From assembly GCA_026393675.1 (NCBI GenBank), contig JAPKZQ010000015.1, forward strand, positions 1 to 64,000: DNA of 64,000 nucleotides, in the 5' to 3' direction. The notes beneath the pieces were generated by a model, which saw only the letters and a list, made by a program, of their open reading frames with translations, was not told where the DNA came from and did no database searches. The stretch is from Acidobacteriota bacterium (GTDB lineage Bacteria; Acidobacteriota; Vicinamibacteria; Vicinamibacterales; JAKQTR01). A program made the translations under genes and the position numbers. This document shows positions 55,201 through 63,995 of the stretch, piece after piece (position 1 is the first letter of the stretch; every line of letters begins with the position of its first letter).

Positions 55201-55415
55201 ACGCCTACGTGATCTCCGCCCGCCACTATCTTGACCTCTCGGCGACCTACAAGGCGGGGAAGCATTACCAGTTCGTACTCGGTGCCAACAACATTCTTGA
55301 CAAGGAACCCCCGTTCGGGGTGGGCAGTACTCCCAACGACTACGGGCCGGGCTTCTACGGCACGTACGATCCATTGGGCCGCTACATCCACATGAGCCTG
55401 CAGTTCAACTTCTAG
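52248..55415 (+). CDS. TonB-dependent receptor with carboxypeptidase-regulatory-like domain
   Basis: A 1055-residue outer-membrane receptor. Signal peptide MKRMAWLMAALMVLALPLVG, then a beta-sandwich regulatory domain (GRVTGVVTDPSGGVLPGVTVTIKG, residues 25-105). Next comes a plug domain with IQVTGSLIPRPTLE, VEDLLMSLPQVF, LRYLGANRTLVLIDGRRM and VDVLTGGASSVYGADAVAGVVNFVL. The large barrel ends YIHMSLQFNF with the C-terminal phenylalanine. It takes up a bulky or scarce nutrient using TonB energy; the substrate is unknown. A strong terminator follows. Confidence 0.93.
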   Translation: MKRMAWLMAALMVLALPLVGAAQTEAGRVTGVVTDPSGGVLPGVTVTIKGEGTGGAIRSTVTDSTGRYVVANVAPGSYELSFELPGFSRQASKLVVAVGQSVTVDTKLEIGRQTEQIQVTGSLIPRPTLEAMSPVTTLDVETITYRGMNRVEDLLMSLPQVFAAQNSTIANGASGTATVDLRYLGANRTLVLIDGRRMSSGDAFATAPDLNFIPSALVKRVDVLTGGASSVYGADAVAGVVNFVLDKDFEGVRGGVQYGGYQHNNSNALAQSINKAKGFSYPSGTIWNNAPTDFNVALGGKFGDRKGHASVYLDYRNTDAITKDQRDYTNCSVLGGLTMNGPTCGGSATWPAGRFTVYDATFSKTANYVLDLNSATGDQLRPRTSADVFNYAPYNFMQRPDQRWAGGGFLNYEWNKKIQAYLDVMFMDDYTDAQIAPSGDFGNTGLINCNNPMLSAQERQTLCTNFGYGPTDMANVYIYRRNVEGGGRISQLRHTDLRYSFGLKGDLNKTWSYDAYALQAEVHSPQSYANDLNALNIQDALIVDGDPANPSTWHCRSGNPGCVPWNIFKKGGVTQAALDYLSLDEVLNSGTRTRVVGGKLTGDLKNYGLALPTATEGIKVALGGEYRQEYLFVHPDMPFEQALGAGSGGPTLPVEGTYTVKEFFAEGLIPIVQNAPGFKDLSLEVGYRYSDYSSTGKWPTYKVQASWAPVADFKIRAGFNRATRSPNVTELYTPQGLGLGGSQDTCAGAHPTASQAQCALQGVTAAQYGNLSENPANQYNTIGGGNPKLNPESADTYTVGLVLTPRAVPGFTAAIDYYNIKINSTIGALGADDIQNQCAATGSPLLCGLIHRDRLGSLWMTTDGYTITANQNVGKLESEGIDLNTTYSKSLGGVGSFSVNLIGTILRHQKIDTGLYAYDCVGYFGNQCGIPTPTWRHMLRFAWETRFNTTFTLGWRMIGGVTNDDGSPNPAIGDPTNIALLQANDAYVISARHYLDLSATYKAGKHYQFVLGANNILDKEPPFGVGSTPNDYGPGFYGTYDPLGRYIHMSLQFNF

Positions 55416-55460
55416 TAGACTCGTTTGCCGGGGGGCGCCACGCGCGGCCCCGATTTTCAA

Positions 55461-55490
55461 GGGGGAGCCAGGTGGCTCCCCCGTTTTTTT
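55461..55490 (+). terminator. Rho-independent terminator of the TonB receptor gene
   Basis: GGGGGAGCC (55461-55469) and GGCTCCCCC (55474-55482) form a perfect 9-bp stem with an AGGT loop, followed by G and seven T's. Confidence 0.92.
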
Positions 55491-55612
55491 CTCGGCCTCG
55501 ACGCGTTCAAGCCGTCGGTCCCGTCCCGCTCGGGTGGAGACGAGGATTGACGTGGAAGGTCTATGCTATTGGGATGGCGTACCGCTCCGGCTCTGTCGCC
55601 AGGGAGGTTGTC

Positions 55613-58066
55613 GTGCGAAGACGCAGTTCGATGATGATGACGGTGGCGATGCTGGTGATGATGGCGGCAGGCCTGATGGCGCAATCGCCAGCGGCCCAGA
55701 CCGCCGCCAGGGCCTCCCGCCCGGCGGCCGCCCCTCCAGGGTCAGCATCGTTTGACCTGGCGCACCTCTCGACTGTCGACAAGGTCATCGAGCGGGCCAT
55801 CGCCGACAAACAGCTGCCGGGGGCCGTGCTGCTCGTCGGCCGCGGAGCCGACGTCGTCTACCAGAAGGCCTACGGCCTGCGGGCGCTGCTGCCGCAGCCC
55901 GAGCCGATGACGCTTGACACGATCTTCGATATGGCCTCGCTCACCAAGGTGGTGGCCACCACGACAAGCGTGATGATCCTCGTCGAGGAAGGTCGCATCC
56001 GCCTGAACGATCGCGTCGCCACCTTCATCCCCGACTTCGGCCGGCACGGCAAGGACCAGATCACCATTCGGCACTTGTTGACCCACTACTCCGGCCTCCG
56101 GCCCGACCTCGATCTGAGCGACGACTCGTGGACCAGTTACGAGAAGGCCATCGCGCGCGCCTGCGACGAGGTGCCGACTTCGGCGCCGGGCGAGCGGTTT
56201 GTCTACAGCGACATCAACTTCTTCGTGCTCGCCGACGTGGTGGCGCGCGTCAGCGGCCAGCGATTCGACCTGTTCGCGCGGGACCGGGTGTTCACGCCGC
56301 TCGGCATGGTCGATTCGATGTTCAACCCGTCGGACTCGCTGCGCCCACGCATCGCGCCCACCGAGATGTGCGTGCCGTTTGGATGGCCGTGCAACGGCCC
56401 AGGGCAGATGATGCTGCGCGGCATCGTGCACGATCCGACCGCGCGGCGGATGGGCGGCATCGCGGGCCACGCGGGGCTGTTCAGCACGGCCGCCGACCTG
56501 TCGCGTTTCTGCCGGATGCTCCTTGATGGCGGGTCGCTTGGCGGCGTGCGCATCCTGTCGCCGCTCACCGTCGCGAAGATGACGACGCCGGCGTCGCCGG
56601 CGGGAATGCCCAGCGTGCGCGGGCTTGGGTGGGACATCGACACGAGCTACTCGTCGAACCGCGGTGAGCTGCTGCCGGTCGGTTCGTTCGGCCACACCGG
56701 GTTCACCGGCACGTCGTTGTGGATCGATCCGCTGACGAAAACCTACGTCGTGCTGCTGTCCAACCGCGTGCACCCCGATGGCAGGGGCGATGTGACGCCG
56801 CTGCGCGCGCGTGTCGCGACAATTGTGGCGTCGGCCCTGCGCCAGGTGCCCGATGCCGCCGCCCTCAGGCAGCAACGGTGGACCGGCACCGACTTCGGCG
56901 CCGCGGGCACGGCGCCGCGACGCGGGGATGAGACGGAGGGACGGACGCGAAACGGCATCGACGTCCTGCGCGCCGACGCGTTCAAGTTGCTGCAGGGCAA
57001 GCGGGTGGGACTGGTTACCAACCACACGGGTCGCGCCCGAGAAGGCGACGCGACGATCGACCTGCTGGCGTCGGCCAAGGGCGTCAAACTGGCGGCGCTC
57101 TTCAGCCCGGAGCACGGGATCCGCGGCATTCTCGACGAGAAGGTCGCCTCCTCCACCGACGAGAAGACGGGCCTGCCCATCTACTCGCTCTACGGCGCGA
57201 CCATGCGGCCGACCGACGACATGCTCAAGGGCCTCGACACCATTGTCATCGACCTGCAGGACATTGGCGCGCGCTTCTACACGTACACGACCACGCTGGC
57301 CTACGTGATGGAGGAAGCGGCGAAGCGCAAGATCGCCGTCGTCGTGCTCGACCGGCCGAACCCGATCACCGGCGTCCAGATCGAAGGACCGTCGCTCGAT
57401 CCTGCCGAGTTGGGGTTCACCGCCTACTTCCCGATGCCCATCCGTCACGGGCTGACGCTCGGCGAGTTAGCAAGGTTGTTCAACGCCGAGAACAAGATTG
57501 GCGCGGCGTTGACCGTCGTCGAACTGAAGCACTGGAACCGCGACGACTGGTTCGACGAGACGGGCCTGATGTGGGTGAACCCGTCGCCGAACATGCGGAA
57601 CATGGTGGCGGCGAGCCTGTACCCTGGCATTGGCGCCATTGAGGCGTCGAACCTGTCGGTCGGGCGCGGAACCGATACGCCGTTCGAGCAGTTGGGTGCG
57701 CCATGGGTTGACGGCGTTCGTCTCGCTGCGGAGTTGAACCGGCGCAACCTGCCGGGCGTGCGTTTCTATCCCGTGGCGTTCACGCCCGTCTCGAGCAAGT
57801 TCGCGAACGAACTCTGCCAGGGCGTGTTCATCACCGTGACCGACCGGAGCCGGCTGCGGCCGGTGCGCGTCGGCCTCGAGGTGGCGTCGGCGCTCTTCCG
57901 TCTGCATCCGAAGCAGTTCAATGTGGATGGCGTGGGGCGGCTGTTTGGTGCCGACACCGTCAAGCGTCTCAGGGCTGGCGACGACCCTGCCGACATCGCG
58001 AACACGTGGGCACGGGCCGAGGCGCAGTGGCGGATCCTGCGCGCGAAATACCTGCTGTATCGGTGA
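55613..58066 (+). CDS. Fused serine beta-lactamase-like / NamZ (DUF1343) exo-muramidase
   Basis: An 817-residue exported protein from GTG 55613, chosen because AGGGAGG lies six bases upstream and a signal peptide (TVAMLVMMAAGLMAQ) follows. Residues 45-430 are a class C beta-lactamase-like domain with SxxK at 109-112 (SLTK), YSDIN near 197 and GHTGFTGT. Residues about 440-815 are DUF1343/NamZ: VGLVTNHTGR, LFSPEHGIRG, IDLQDIGARFYTY, VLDRPNPITG, MWVNPSPNMRN and PGIGAIEASNLSVGRGT. NamZ releases N-acetylmuramic acid from peptidoglycan ends. In Bacillus the two activities are neighbouring genes (ybbE, ybbC), so this fusion points to cell-wall turnover in the periplasm. Confidence 0.9.
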   Translation: MRRRSSMMMTVAMLVMMAAGLMAQSPAAQTAARASRPAAAPPGSASFDLAHLSTVDKVIERAIADKQLPGAVLLVGRGADVVYQKAYGLRALLPQPEPMTLDTIFDMASLTKVVATTTSVMILVEEGRIRLNDRVATFIPDFGRHGKDQITIRHLLTHYSGLRPDLDLSDDSWTSYEKAIARACDEVPTSAPGERFVYSDINFFVLADVVARVSGQRFDLFARDRVFTPLGMVDSMFNPSDSLRPRIAPTEMCVPFGWPCNGPGQMMLRGIVHDPTARRMGGIAGHAGLFSTAADLSRFCRMLLDGGSLGGVRILSPLTVAKMTTPASPAGMPSVRGLGWDIDTSYSSNRGELLPVGSFGHTGFTGTSLWIDPLTKTYVVLLSNRVHPDGRGDVTPLRARVATIVASALRQVPDAAALRQQRWTGTDFGAAGTAPRRGDETEGRTRNGIDVLRADAFKLLQGKRVGLVTNHTGRAREGDATIDLLASAKGVKLAALFSPEHGIRGILDEKVASSTDEKTGLPIYSLYGATMRPTDDMLKGLDTIVIDLQDIGARFYTYTTTLAYVMEEAAKRKIAVVVLDRPNPITGVQIEGPSLDPAELGFTAYFPMPIRHGLTLGELARLFNAENKIGAALTVVELKHWNRDDWFDETGLMWVNPSPNMRNMVAASLYPGIGAIEASNLSVGRGTDTPFEQLGAPWVDGVRLAAELNRRNLPGVRFYPVAFTPVSSKFANELCQGVFITVTDRSRLRPVRVGLEVASALFRLHPKQFNVDGVGRLFGADTVKRLRAGDDPADIANTWARAEAQWRILRAKYLLYR

Positions 58067-58267
58067 TGAGTACTGTACCTCTTCGGGATTCGGGATTCGG
58101 GCGAGCGGGAGGGCCGTGTGACGGCGGGTTTCCCGGGAACGCCGGGCTCCCCGACTTCGCTCGTTGAGCTTCGTCGAGGTCTCGCCGTAGCGCTCTGGCG
58201 CGGAGGCGGACAGCCCGGCACGTGCTCAGGCCACGCTAGATCGTGGCGATCCCAGGGGGATGGCGAG
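58067..58267. repeat. Repeat-containing gap before the second TonB receptor
   Basis: About 200 bases with the tandem ATTCGGG ATTCGGG near 58086 and an imperfect palindrome around CGACTTCGCTCGTTGAGC to CTTCGTCGAGG (58153-58180), related in style to the repeats near thiI. An AGGGGGA near 58254 may serve as ribosome site. No gene recognised. Confidence 0.5.
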
Positions 58268-61123
58268 ATGAACGTCTACAAGTTCTGGCTGGTAGCGTTT
58301 CTGGCATTAGCGATTGCCGTTCCGGCCGCGGCCCAGGTGGCCACCGGCCGCATCGAGGTCACGGCCGTCGACAGCACCGGAGCGGTCCTGTCCGGCGTGC
58401 TGGTCGAAATGACGGGACCGCAGAACGGCAGCAAGTTGACCGGCCCCGATGGCGCCGCCCGCATCCTGAACCTGCCTCCGGGCACGTATCAGATCAAGGC
58501 CACGCTGTCGGGTTTCGCCGACTACCTCAACACGTCGGTTTCGGTTGCGGCTGGCGGCAACGTGCAACTGAAAGCCGCTCTGGCGGTCGCGGGCGTGACG
58601 CAGAAGATCGATGTGACGGCCAGGACGCCCGTGATCGACGCGAAGAAGGTCGGGACGGCCACCAGCGTCACGCTCGATGAACTGCAGAACATTCCGTCGG
58701 CACGCGACCCGTGGGTCGTCATGCAGACGGTGCCGGGCATCATCACGGACCGCGTCAACGTCGGGGGTTCAGAATCCGGCCAGCAGTCTGGCTATCAGGC
58801 GAAGGGGGCATCGGGCGGCGACAACACGTGGAACATGGACGGTATCCCGATTACCGACATGGCGGCCACCGGGTCGACGCCGACCTACTACGACTTCGGC
58901 ATGTTCCAGGAAATGAACGTCACGACGGGCGGTTCCGACATGTCGAGCGCGACGGGTGGCGTGGCGCTGAACTTGATCCTGAAGTCCGGCAGCAATACGC
59001 CGCACGGATCGGCCCGCATCTTCTTCGAAGATCAGTCGATGCAGGGCAACAACATGTCGGCGACGCTGGCCACCGCGCTCGGCAGCCCGAACGGCAAGGG
59101 CAACCGAATCAAGCAGTACCTGGACACGGGTTTCGAAATCGGCTTTCCCATGGTGAAGGACAAGCTGTGGGCATGGGGGTCGATGGGCAAGACCGACGTG
59201 GACAACCTGACCATCAAGCAGACACCGGACAATACGTCCCTGAAAAACTGGGCGACGAAAATCCAGGGACAGGTGACGCAGAACGTCCGTGCCAGCTTCA
59301 TGTGGTTCCATGGCGACAAGCAGGCGTTCGGGCGCAATGCGAGCGCGACGCGTCCGCCTGAGACGACCGTCAACCAGAGCGGGCCGAGCAACTTCTACAA
59401 GGGCGAGATGAATGTCGTCCTGAGCAACGACCTGTTCCTGAGCGTCCGTGGTTCGCACATGCCCAGCAGATTCGACTTCGTGCCTCAGGGCGGCATGAAC
59501 AAGGACGTCTACTATGACGACAGCGGCGTGTGGCACGGCTCGTCCTGGAACTACCATACCAACCGGCCGCAGCAGGTGGCGATGGCCGAGGGCAGCTATT
59601 TCAACGGCAACCACGAGTTGAAGTTCGGTTTTTCCTGGCGCCGTGTCACCGTTGAAACGGCGTCGCAGGTATCGAGCAGCAACGGCAAATCCATCGTGTC
59701 GTACTACAACGGCTACCCGGACATCTTCGTCACGATTGACAGCCCGTTTGCGTCGAACGCCCGCGCGCACTACATGTCCGGCTGGCTATCCGACACCATC
59801 ACGGCGAAGCGCGCAACCATCACCGTGGGTTTGCGCTACGATCATCAGACCGATGGCACGCTCCCGACAAGCGAGCCGGCGGTGCCCGGCTTCGAGAAGT
59901 GGCTACCCGCGATCACCGCGCCGGCCGTCCCCGACGCAATCACGTGGAACTCGTTCTCGCCGCGCGCGGGTATGACCTACGCGCTCGACGAAGCGCGCAA
60001 GATACAGCTCCGAGCCAGCTACGCGCGGTTCGCGTCGCAGTTGGGCAACGGCACGTCGAGCGTGATTTCGCCCGTGCAGGATCGGTACATCGCCTTCTAT
60101 GCCGTCGATACAAACCGTAACGGCGTGGCCGACCCTGGCGAAATCGACACCTCGTATCTGGCTGGATGGGGCGGCTTCGATCCGGCCACGCTGACGGCCA
60201 ACAACAAGCTCGGCAGCTATTACGTGCCGGCCATCGACGAATTCATCGCCGGCATCGACCGCGAGGTGGGCAAGAACTTCGGTGTGAGCGCGTCGTTCAC
60301 CTATCGCCGGTTTACCAACTTCAACTGGACGCCGTACATCGGCCTCCGGTCGCCGGCGTACACTCTGGCCGGGACGCTCACTGGCGGGCCGCTGCCCGAT
60401 GGCTCAAATTTCAGCGCGCCGTACTACGCGGTGACTGCGGCTAACGTTCCGGCATCGGCCCAGTCCGGCGGTGTCGAGTACACCGGCCGCGACGGCTACT
60501 ACCAGCGGTATTGGGGTATTGAAGCAAGCGCCACGAAGCGTCTGTCCGACAAGTGGATGGCGCGTTTCGGGTTTTCGACTAACGACCACCGCGAGTACTT
60601 CGACAACCCGGCGACCGCGATCGAGGATCCAACCCCGTCGGCTGGCAACCCGCTCGTGGACGGCGGCCTCGTCGTGACGGCATCGGGCGGGTCCGGCAAG
60701 AGCGGCATCTACCAGGTGTTGCCGAAGTACCAGTTCATTGCCAACGGCCTCTATCAGGCGCCGTGGGGCATTGACCTCGGCGTCAGCCTGGTAACGCGCC
60801 AGGGCTTCAGCCAGCCCTGGTACCGCAGCAGTGTGACGGCGACGGGCGATTACTTCAGCAGCAGCAAGTCGGTGCTGCTCGTGAAGGCCGTCGGCGCGAA
60901 TCGTCTCCCGACCGTCACGTCGCTCGATGCTCGCATCGGCAAGGTGTTCAAGATCCAGAAGGTCAGCATCAACATCGACCTCGATATCTTCAACCTGCTC
61001 AACGCGGGGACCGTGCTGGGCCGCCAGTACGACCAGCGCCTGACGGGCGTCACCGGGTTCGACCAGATCCTCGAGATCATGAACCCGCGCATCCTGCGCA
61101 TCGGCGCGCGGATCGACTTCTAA
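58268..61123 (+). CDS. TonB-dependent receptor-like protein, carboxypeptidase-regulatory/Oar-like
   Basis: A 951-residue outer-membrane protein. Signal peptide MNVYKFWLVAFLALAIAVPA, then a regulatory beta domain (GRIEVTAVDSTGAVLSGVLVEMTG, residues 27-110). The plug has IDVTARTPVIDAKKVGTATSVTLDELQNIPSARDPW, WNMDGIPITDM and FQEMNVTTGGSDMSSATGGVALNLILKSG. The barrel ends RILRIGARIDF with terminal phenylalanine. This layout is typical of the large acidobacterial Oar-like receptors. Its stop overlaps the convergent DUF420 gene by four bases. Ligand unknown; the neighbouring muramidase fusion hints at cell-wall or glycan fragments, which is only inference. Confidence 0.9.
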   Translation: MNVYKFWLVAFLALAIAVPAAAQVATGRIEVTAVDSTGAVLSGVLVEMTGPQNGSKLTGPDGAARILNLPPGTYQIKATLSGFADYLNTSVSVAAGGNVQLKAALAVAGVTQKIDVTARTPVIDAKKVGTATSVTLDELQNIPSARDPWVVMQTVPGIITDRVNVGGSESGQQSGYQAKGASGGDNTWNMDGIPITDMAATGSTPTYYDFGMFQEMNVTTGGSDMSSATGGVALNLILKSGSNTPHGSARIFFEDQSMQGNNMSATLATALGSPNGKGNRIKQYLDTGFEIGFPMVKDKLWAWGSMGKTDVDNLTIKQTPDNTSLKNWATKIQGQVTQNVRASFMWFHGDKQAFGRNASATRPPETTVNQSGPSNFYKGEMNVVLSNDLFLSVRGSHMPSRFDFVPQGGMNKDVYYDDSGVWHGSSWNYHTNRPQQVAMAEGSYFNGNHELKFGFSWRRVTVETASQVSSSNGKSIVSYYNGYPDIFVTIDSPFASNARAHYMSGWLSDTITAKRATITVGLRYDHQTDGTLPTSEPAVPGFEKWLPAITAPAVPDAITWNSFSPRAGMTYALDEARKIQLRASYARFASQLGNGTSSVISPVQDRYIAFYAVDTNRNGVADPGEIDTSYLAGWGGFDPATLTANNKLGSYYVPAIDEFIAGIDREVGKNFGVSASFTYRRFTNFNWTPYIGLRSPAYTLAGTLTGGPLPDGSNFSAPYYAVTAANVPASAQSGGVEYTGRDGYYQRYWGIEASATKRLSDKWMARFGFSTNDHREYFDNPATAIEDPTPSAGNPLVDGGLVVTASGGSGKSGIYQVLPKYQFIANGLYQAPWGIDLGVSLVTRQGFSQPWYRSSVTATGDYFSSSKSVLLVKAVGANRLPTVTSLDARIGKVFKIQKVSINIDLDIFNLLNAGTVLGRQYDQRLTGVTGFDQILEIMNPRILRIGARIDF

Positions 61124-61530
61124 TAGAGCATCAGGTAGATCACGACGCCGGTCACCGACACATAGAGCCAGAAGGGCAGGGTCCAGCGTGCGAGGCGCTT
61201 GTGACGGTCGAAGTGTCCGCGGAGCGCCCGCGTGAGCGTGACGATGGCCATCGGCAGGATGACGGCCGCCAGCACCACGTGTGTGCCAAGGATGAAGAAG
61301 TAGACCAGCCGGATCGGACCGGTGCCCGGGTACAACTTCGAGCCCGCGTTGGCGTGATAGACGATGTACGACGTCAGGAAGAGGGCCGACGCCATACACG
61401 CGGCGATCATGCACCAGCGGTGCGCGGTCTTCTGGCGGCGCCGGATCATGACGTAGCCCGTTGCGAGAAACGCTGCCGCGATCGCATTGAGCGTCGCGTT
61501 GAGGGCGGGCAGGTCCGAGATGGACATCAT
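61120..61530 (-). CDS. DUF420 membrane protein
   Basis: A 136-residue protein with four predicted helices. DUF420 signatures are LPALNATLNAIAAAFLATGYV, HRWCMIAACMASALFLTSYIVYH, GPIRLVYFFILGTHVVLA and ARWTLPFWLYVSVTGVVIYLML, with histidines that might bind metal or haem. DUF420 proteins (CtaM-like) are linked to haem-copper oxidase assembly. It directly follows the haem O synthase gene, which supports that role. No cytochrome oxidase subunit genes are within the window. Confidence 0.9.
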   Translation of the reverse strand: MMSISDLPALNATLNAIAAAFLATGYVMIRRRQKTAHRWCMIAACMASALFLTSYIVYHANAGSKLYPGTGPIRLVYFFILGTHVVLAAVILPMAIVTLTRALRGHFDRHKRLARWTLPFWLYVSVTGVVIYLMLY

Positions 61531-62466
61531 TTACACCCGATTGAGCACCATCAGGATCCACAACAGGGGCAGGTACGTGATTGAGCCGAAAAACAGGCGG
61601 CGCGCGGAATTCGTCGTGCGATCCCAGGCGAAGCGCGCCGCGAGGGCGAGAAACAGCGCGCTCATGATGCCGGCACCCGCCAGATATACGTTGCCCGTCA
61701 TCGCCACAACCGTCGGCGCGAGGCTCAGCGGAAGCAGGGCGGCTGCGTAGATGAGCGCCTGCCGGCCGGTCGACGCGCCGTCGGGTTCGACCACTGGCAG
61801 AAGCGGGAAGCCCGCCCGCTTGTAGTCCTCCCTGTACATCCAGGCGATGGCGAGGAAGTGCGGCATCTGCCACAGAAAGACAATGCCAAACAGGATCCAT
61901 GCCTCAATCGAGAGCGAGTTGCGCACGGCCGCCCAGCCGATCATCGGCGGAAGCGCGCCTGGAATGCCGCCGACCACCGTCGCGAGCGATGTTCGCCGCT
62001 TGAGCGGCGTGTAGAACACGGTGTAGGTGAGCAGCGTCGCTGTCGCGACGCCTGAGGCGAGCAGGTTGACGCCGAACGCGAGCTCGACAATGCCAGAGAG
62101 CGAGAGCACGAGCCCAAAGATGCTCGCCTGCCGCGGCGTCAGCCGGCCTGTCGGCAGCGGCCGCAGCCTCGTGCGGCGCATCAGGCCGTCAGCCTCGATC
62201 TCCATCAACTGGTTGAAGGCGGAAGCCCCGCTCGCCACCAGCGTCGTACCGACCAGCGTGTGAACCAGCACCATCCAGTCGGCTCGTGCGGGCCCGGCCA
62301 TGTAGTAACCGGCGAGCGTCGTGGCGACCACCAGCATGTTCAAGCGGGGCTTGGCGAGCGTGACGTAGTCGCCCGTCCGGCCTCGCGCGGGGGCGGTAGA
62401 CGCCGGCACCGTCCCATCTGGCATCGCGCGGTCCGGCCGAGGTGCGTCGGTGGACGGGTCGGTCAT
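61531..62466 (-). CDS. ctaB: Protoheme IX farnesyltransferase (haem O synthase)
   Basis: Transfers farnesyl to haem B to make haem O for terminal oxidases. The 311-residue UbiA-family protein has YVTLAKPRLNMLVVATTLAGYYM, the catalytic aspartate-containing loop FNQLMEIEADGLMRRTRLRPLPTGR, and the second loop FLAIAWMYREDYKRAGFPLLPVVEPDG. A 30-residue hydrophilic N-terminal extension precedes the first helix. It lies between the M23 peptidase gene (20-base gap) and DUF420 (touching). Confidence 0.94.
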   Translation of the reverse strand: MTDPSTDAPRPDRAMPDGTVPASTAPARGRTGDYVTLAKPRLNMLVVATTLAGYYMAGPARADWMVLVHTLVGTTLVASGASAFNQLMEIEADGLMRRTRLRPLPTGRLTPRQASIFGLVLSLSGIVELAFGVNLLASGVATATLLTYTVFYTPLKRRTSLATVVGGIPGALPPMIGWAAVRNSLSIEAWILFGIVFLWQMPHFLAIAWMYREDYKRAGFPLLPVVEPDGASTGRQALIYAAALLPLSLAPTVVAMTGNVYLAGAGIMSALFLALAARFAWDRTTNSARRLFFGSITYLPLLWILMVLNRV

Positions 62467-62486
62467 TGGGCCCTGATGATGCCGCG

Positions 62487-63995
62487 TCAGCGCTTGCGAC
62501 GCGGTTTGACCGGGGGACGAGGTTTGGGCTTTGGCTTTGGCTTCGCCTTCACACGCGCGGGTGCCGGTTTGTCTTCGGTCGTTGCGGCCGCCACCTTCGG
62601 TGCTTCAGGTATGAGGCCAGCCTCGAACAACTTGCGATCAATACGGTCAGCGATCCAGTGCGGATCCCACCATTCGACAGGATTGACCGGACGTCCCGCC
62701 ACAAGCGTCGTAAAGTGCACGTGATCGCCGCCGGCCAGGCCCGTCATGCCACTGCGGCCGATGGTCTCTCCGCCCTTCACGCTGTCGCCCTTTTCGACAT
62801 CCATCGCCGACAGGTGGGCATAAAGCGTCTGGACGCCCATACCGTGGTCGATGATGACGCAATTGCCGTAGATGCCGAGGTACCCCGTATACATCACGCG
62901 TCCCGTATTCGCCGCGGTGACCTCCGCACCACGGACCGAGGCGAGATCCACGCCGAGGTGCACTTGCCGATCCACTTCGCGGTCGCCGTAGAAGTAGGTA
63001 CGGTGATCCGCGAACACCGCCGCCGACGCCGCGCGCGCCATCCGAAGGAACGGGCCGCGCCACAGCATTTCTGGCCCACTCTCCTTGGCGATCGCTTCGA
63101 TCTGCTGCGCGTTCTTGCGACGGACATCGCTGTTGATGGCCAGGAAGGCCGCCAGCCGCTCTTCGGGCTTGCCGGTTGGCATCTTCAGTTCCGGCGTGGC
63201 CTGCAGAATCGGCGGCACCACGCGGCTGACGAACGTGTCGTCGATCGGCACGCGGCTCCGCTCAAACTTGCCGGGAAACGTCTTGTGATCGAAGTCGGCC
63301 AACACCATGTTGCCCGCTTCGTCACGCGCGACCAGCGTCATGCGCGTGTCGACATCCTGATCGAAGGCCAGCGAGAAGAACGCCAGACGCAGGGTCGGAT
63401 CGGGGCTCTTGCTGCCGCCGACGCCAGCAGCGGGAAAGCCCGGATAGTAGCGGTCGCCCACCTGCACACCCGACGAAACATCGGGGGGCGCGACCCGGTA
63501 CACGATCATCTCTGCCCCGCCGAGCTTCACGTAGTGGTGAGTCGAGACGACCGTGATTGCAGGGGGCGTCAGCCGCACTTTCACGTCGCGGGACGTGGTG
63601 GATTCCGCCTTGCGGAGACCGAGGAGCACCAATCGCTCCGCCGTAATTACCAGGCGCGCCGTGCCGTCCTTCAAGCCGCCGAACTGGCTCGACGCTACCG
63701 CTCGCGTCAGCCGCATGCGATCGGGCGTTTCCTGCACAAATCGCGCATCGCCTGGCGATGCCAGCGAAAACACCGGAAACTGTTTATCTGCTTGTTCGAG
63801 CCTCGCCTCGACCCGTGTGAGGCGGGTGCCCATCACGTCGACCGACGCGTCAAACGTGACGCTGGCACTGCCCATGACCGACGGCCCGTGTATCGTCACG
63901 ATCGGCCCGGGCTCCTGGCCAGCAAGGTAATAGGTCACGCCCCCAGCCACGACCAGCAGGACGGCGACGGAAAGCAGAATCGTCTTGAGGGACAT
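62487..63995 (-). CDS. M23-family (LytM) metallopeptidase, membrane-anchored
   Basis: A 502-residue protein with an N-terminal signal-anchor (TILLSVAVLLVVAGGVTYYLA), beta-rich periplasmic domains, and a C-terminal LytM domain: HLGVDLASVRGAEVTA (H-x3-D zinc motif), GNCVIIDHGMGVQTLYAHLS and the catalytic HVHF. It ends in a basic, proline/lysine-rich tail (KPKPKPKPRPPVKPRRKR). It probably cuts peptidoglycan crosslinks in the periplasm. The ATG at 63995 is five bases from the window edge, so upstream signals are not visible. It heads the ctaB-DUF420 operon. Confidence 0.92.
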   Translation of the reverse strand: MSLKTILLSVAVLLVVAGGVTYYLAGQEPGPIVTIHGPSVMGSASVTFDASVDVMGTRLTRVEARLEQADKQFPVFSLASPGDARFVQETPDRMRLTRAVASSQFGGLKDGTARLVITAERLVLLGLRKAESTTSRDVKVRLTPPAITVVSTHHYVKLGGAEMIVYRVAPPDVSSGVQVGDRYYPGFPAAGVGGSKSPDPTLRLAFFSLAFDQDVDTRMTLVARDEAGNMVLADFDHKTFPGKFERSRVPIDDTFVSRVVPPILQATPELKMPTGKPEERLAAFLAINSDVRRKNAQQIEAIAKESGPEMLWRGPFLRMARAASAAVFADHRTYFYGDREVDRQVHLGVDLASVRGAEVTAANTGRVMYTGYLGIYGNCVIIDHGMGVQTLYAHLSAMDVEKGDSVKGGETIGRSGMTGLAGGDHVHFTTLVAGRPVNPVEWWDPHWIADRIDRKLFEAGLIPEAPKVAAATTEDKPAPARVKAKPKPKPKPRPPVKPRRKR

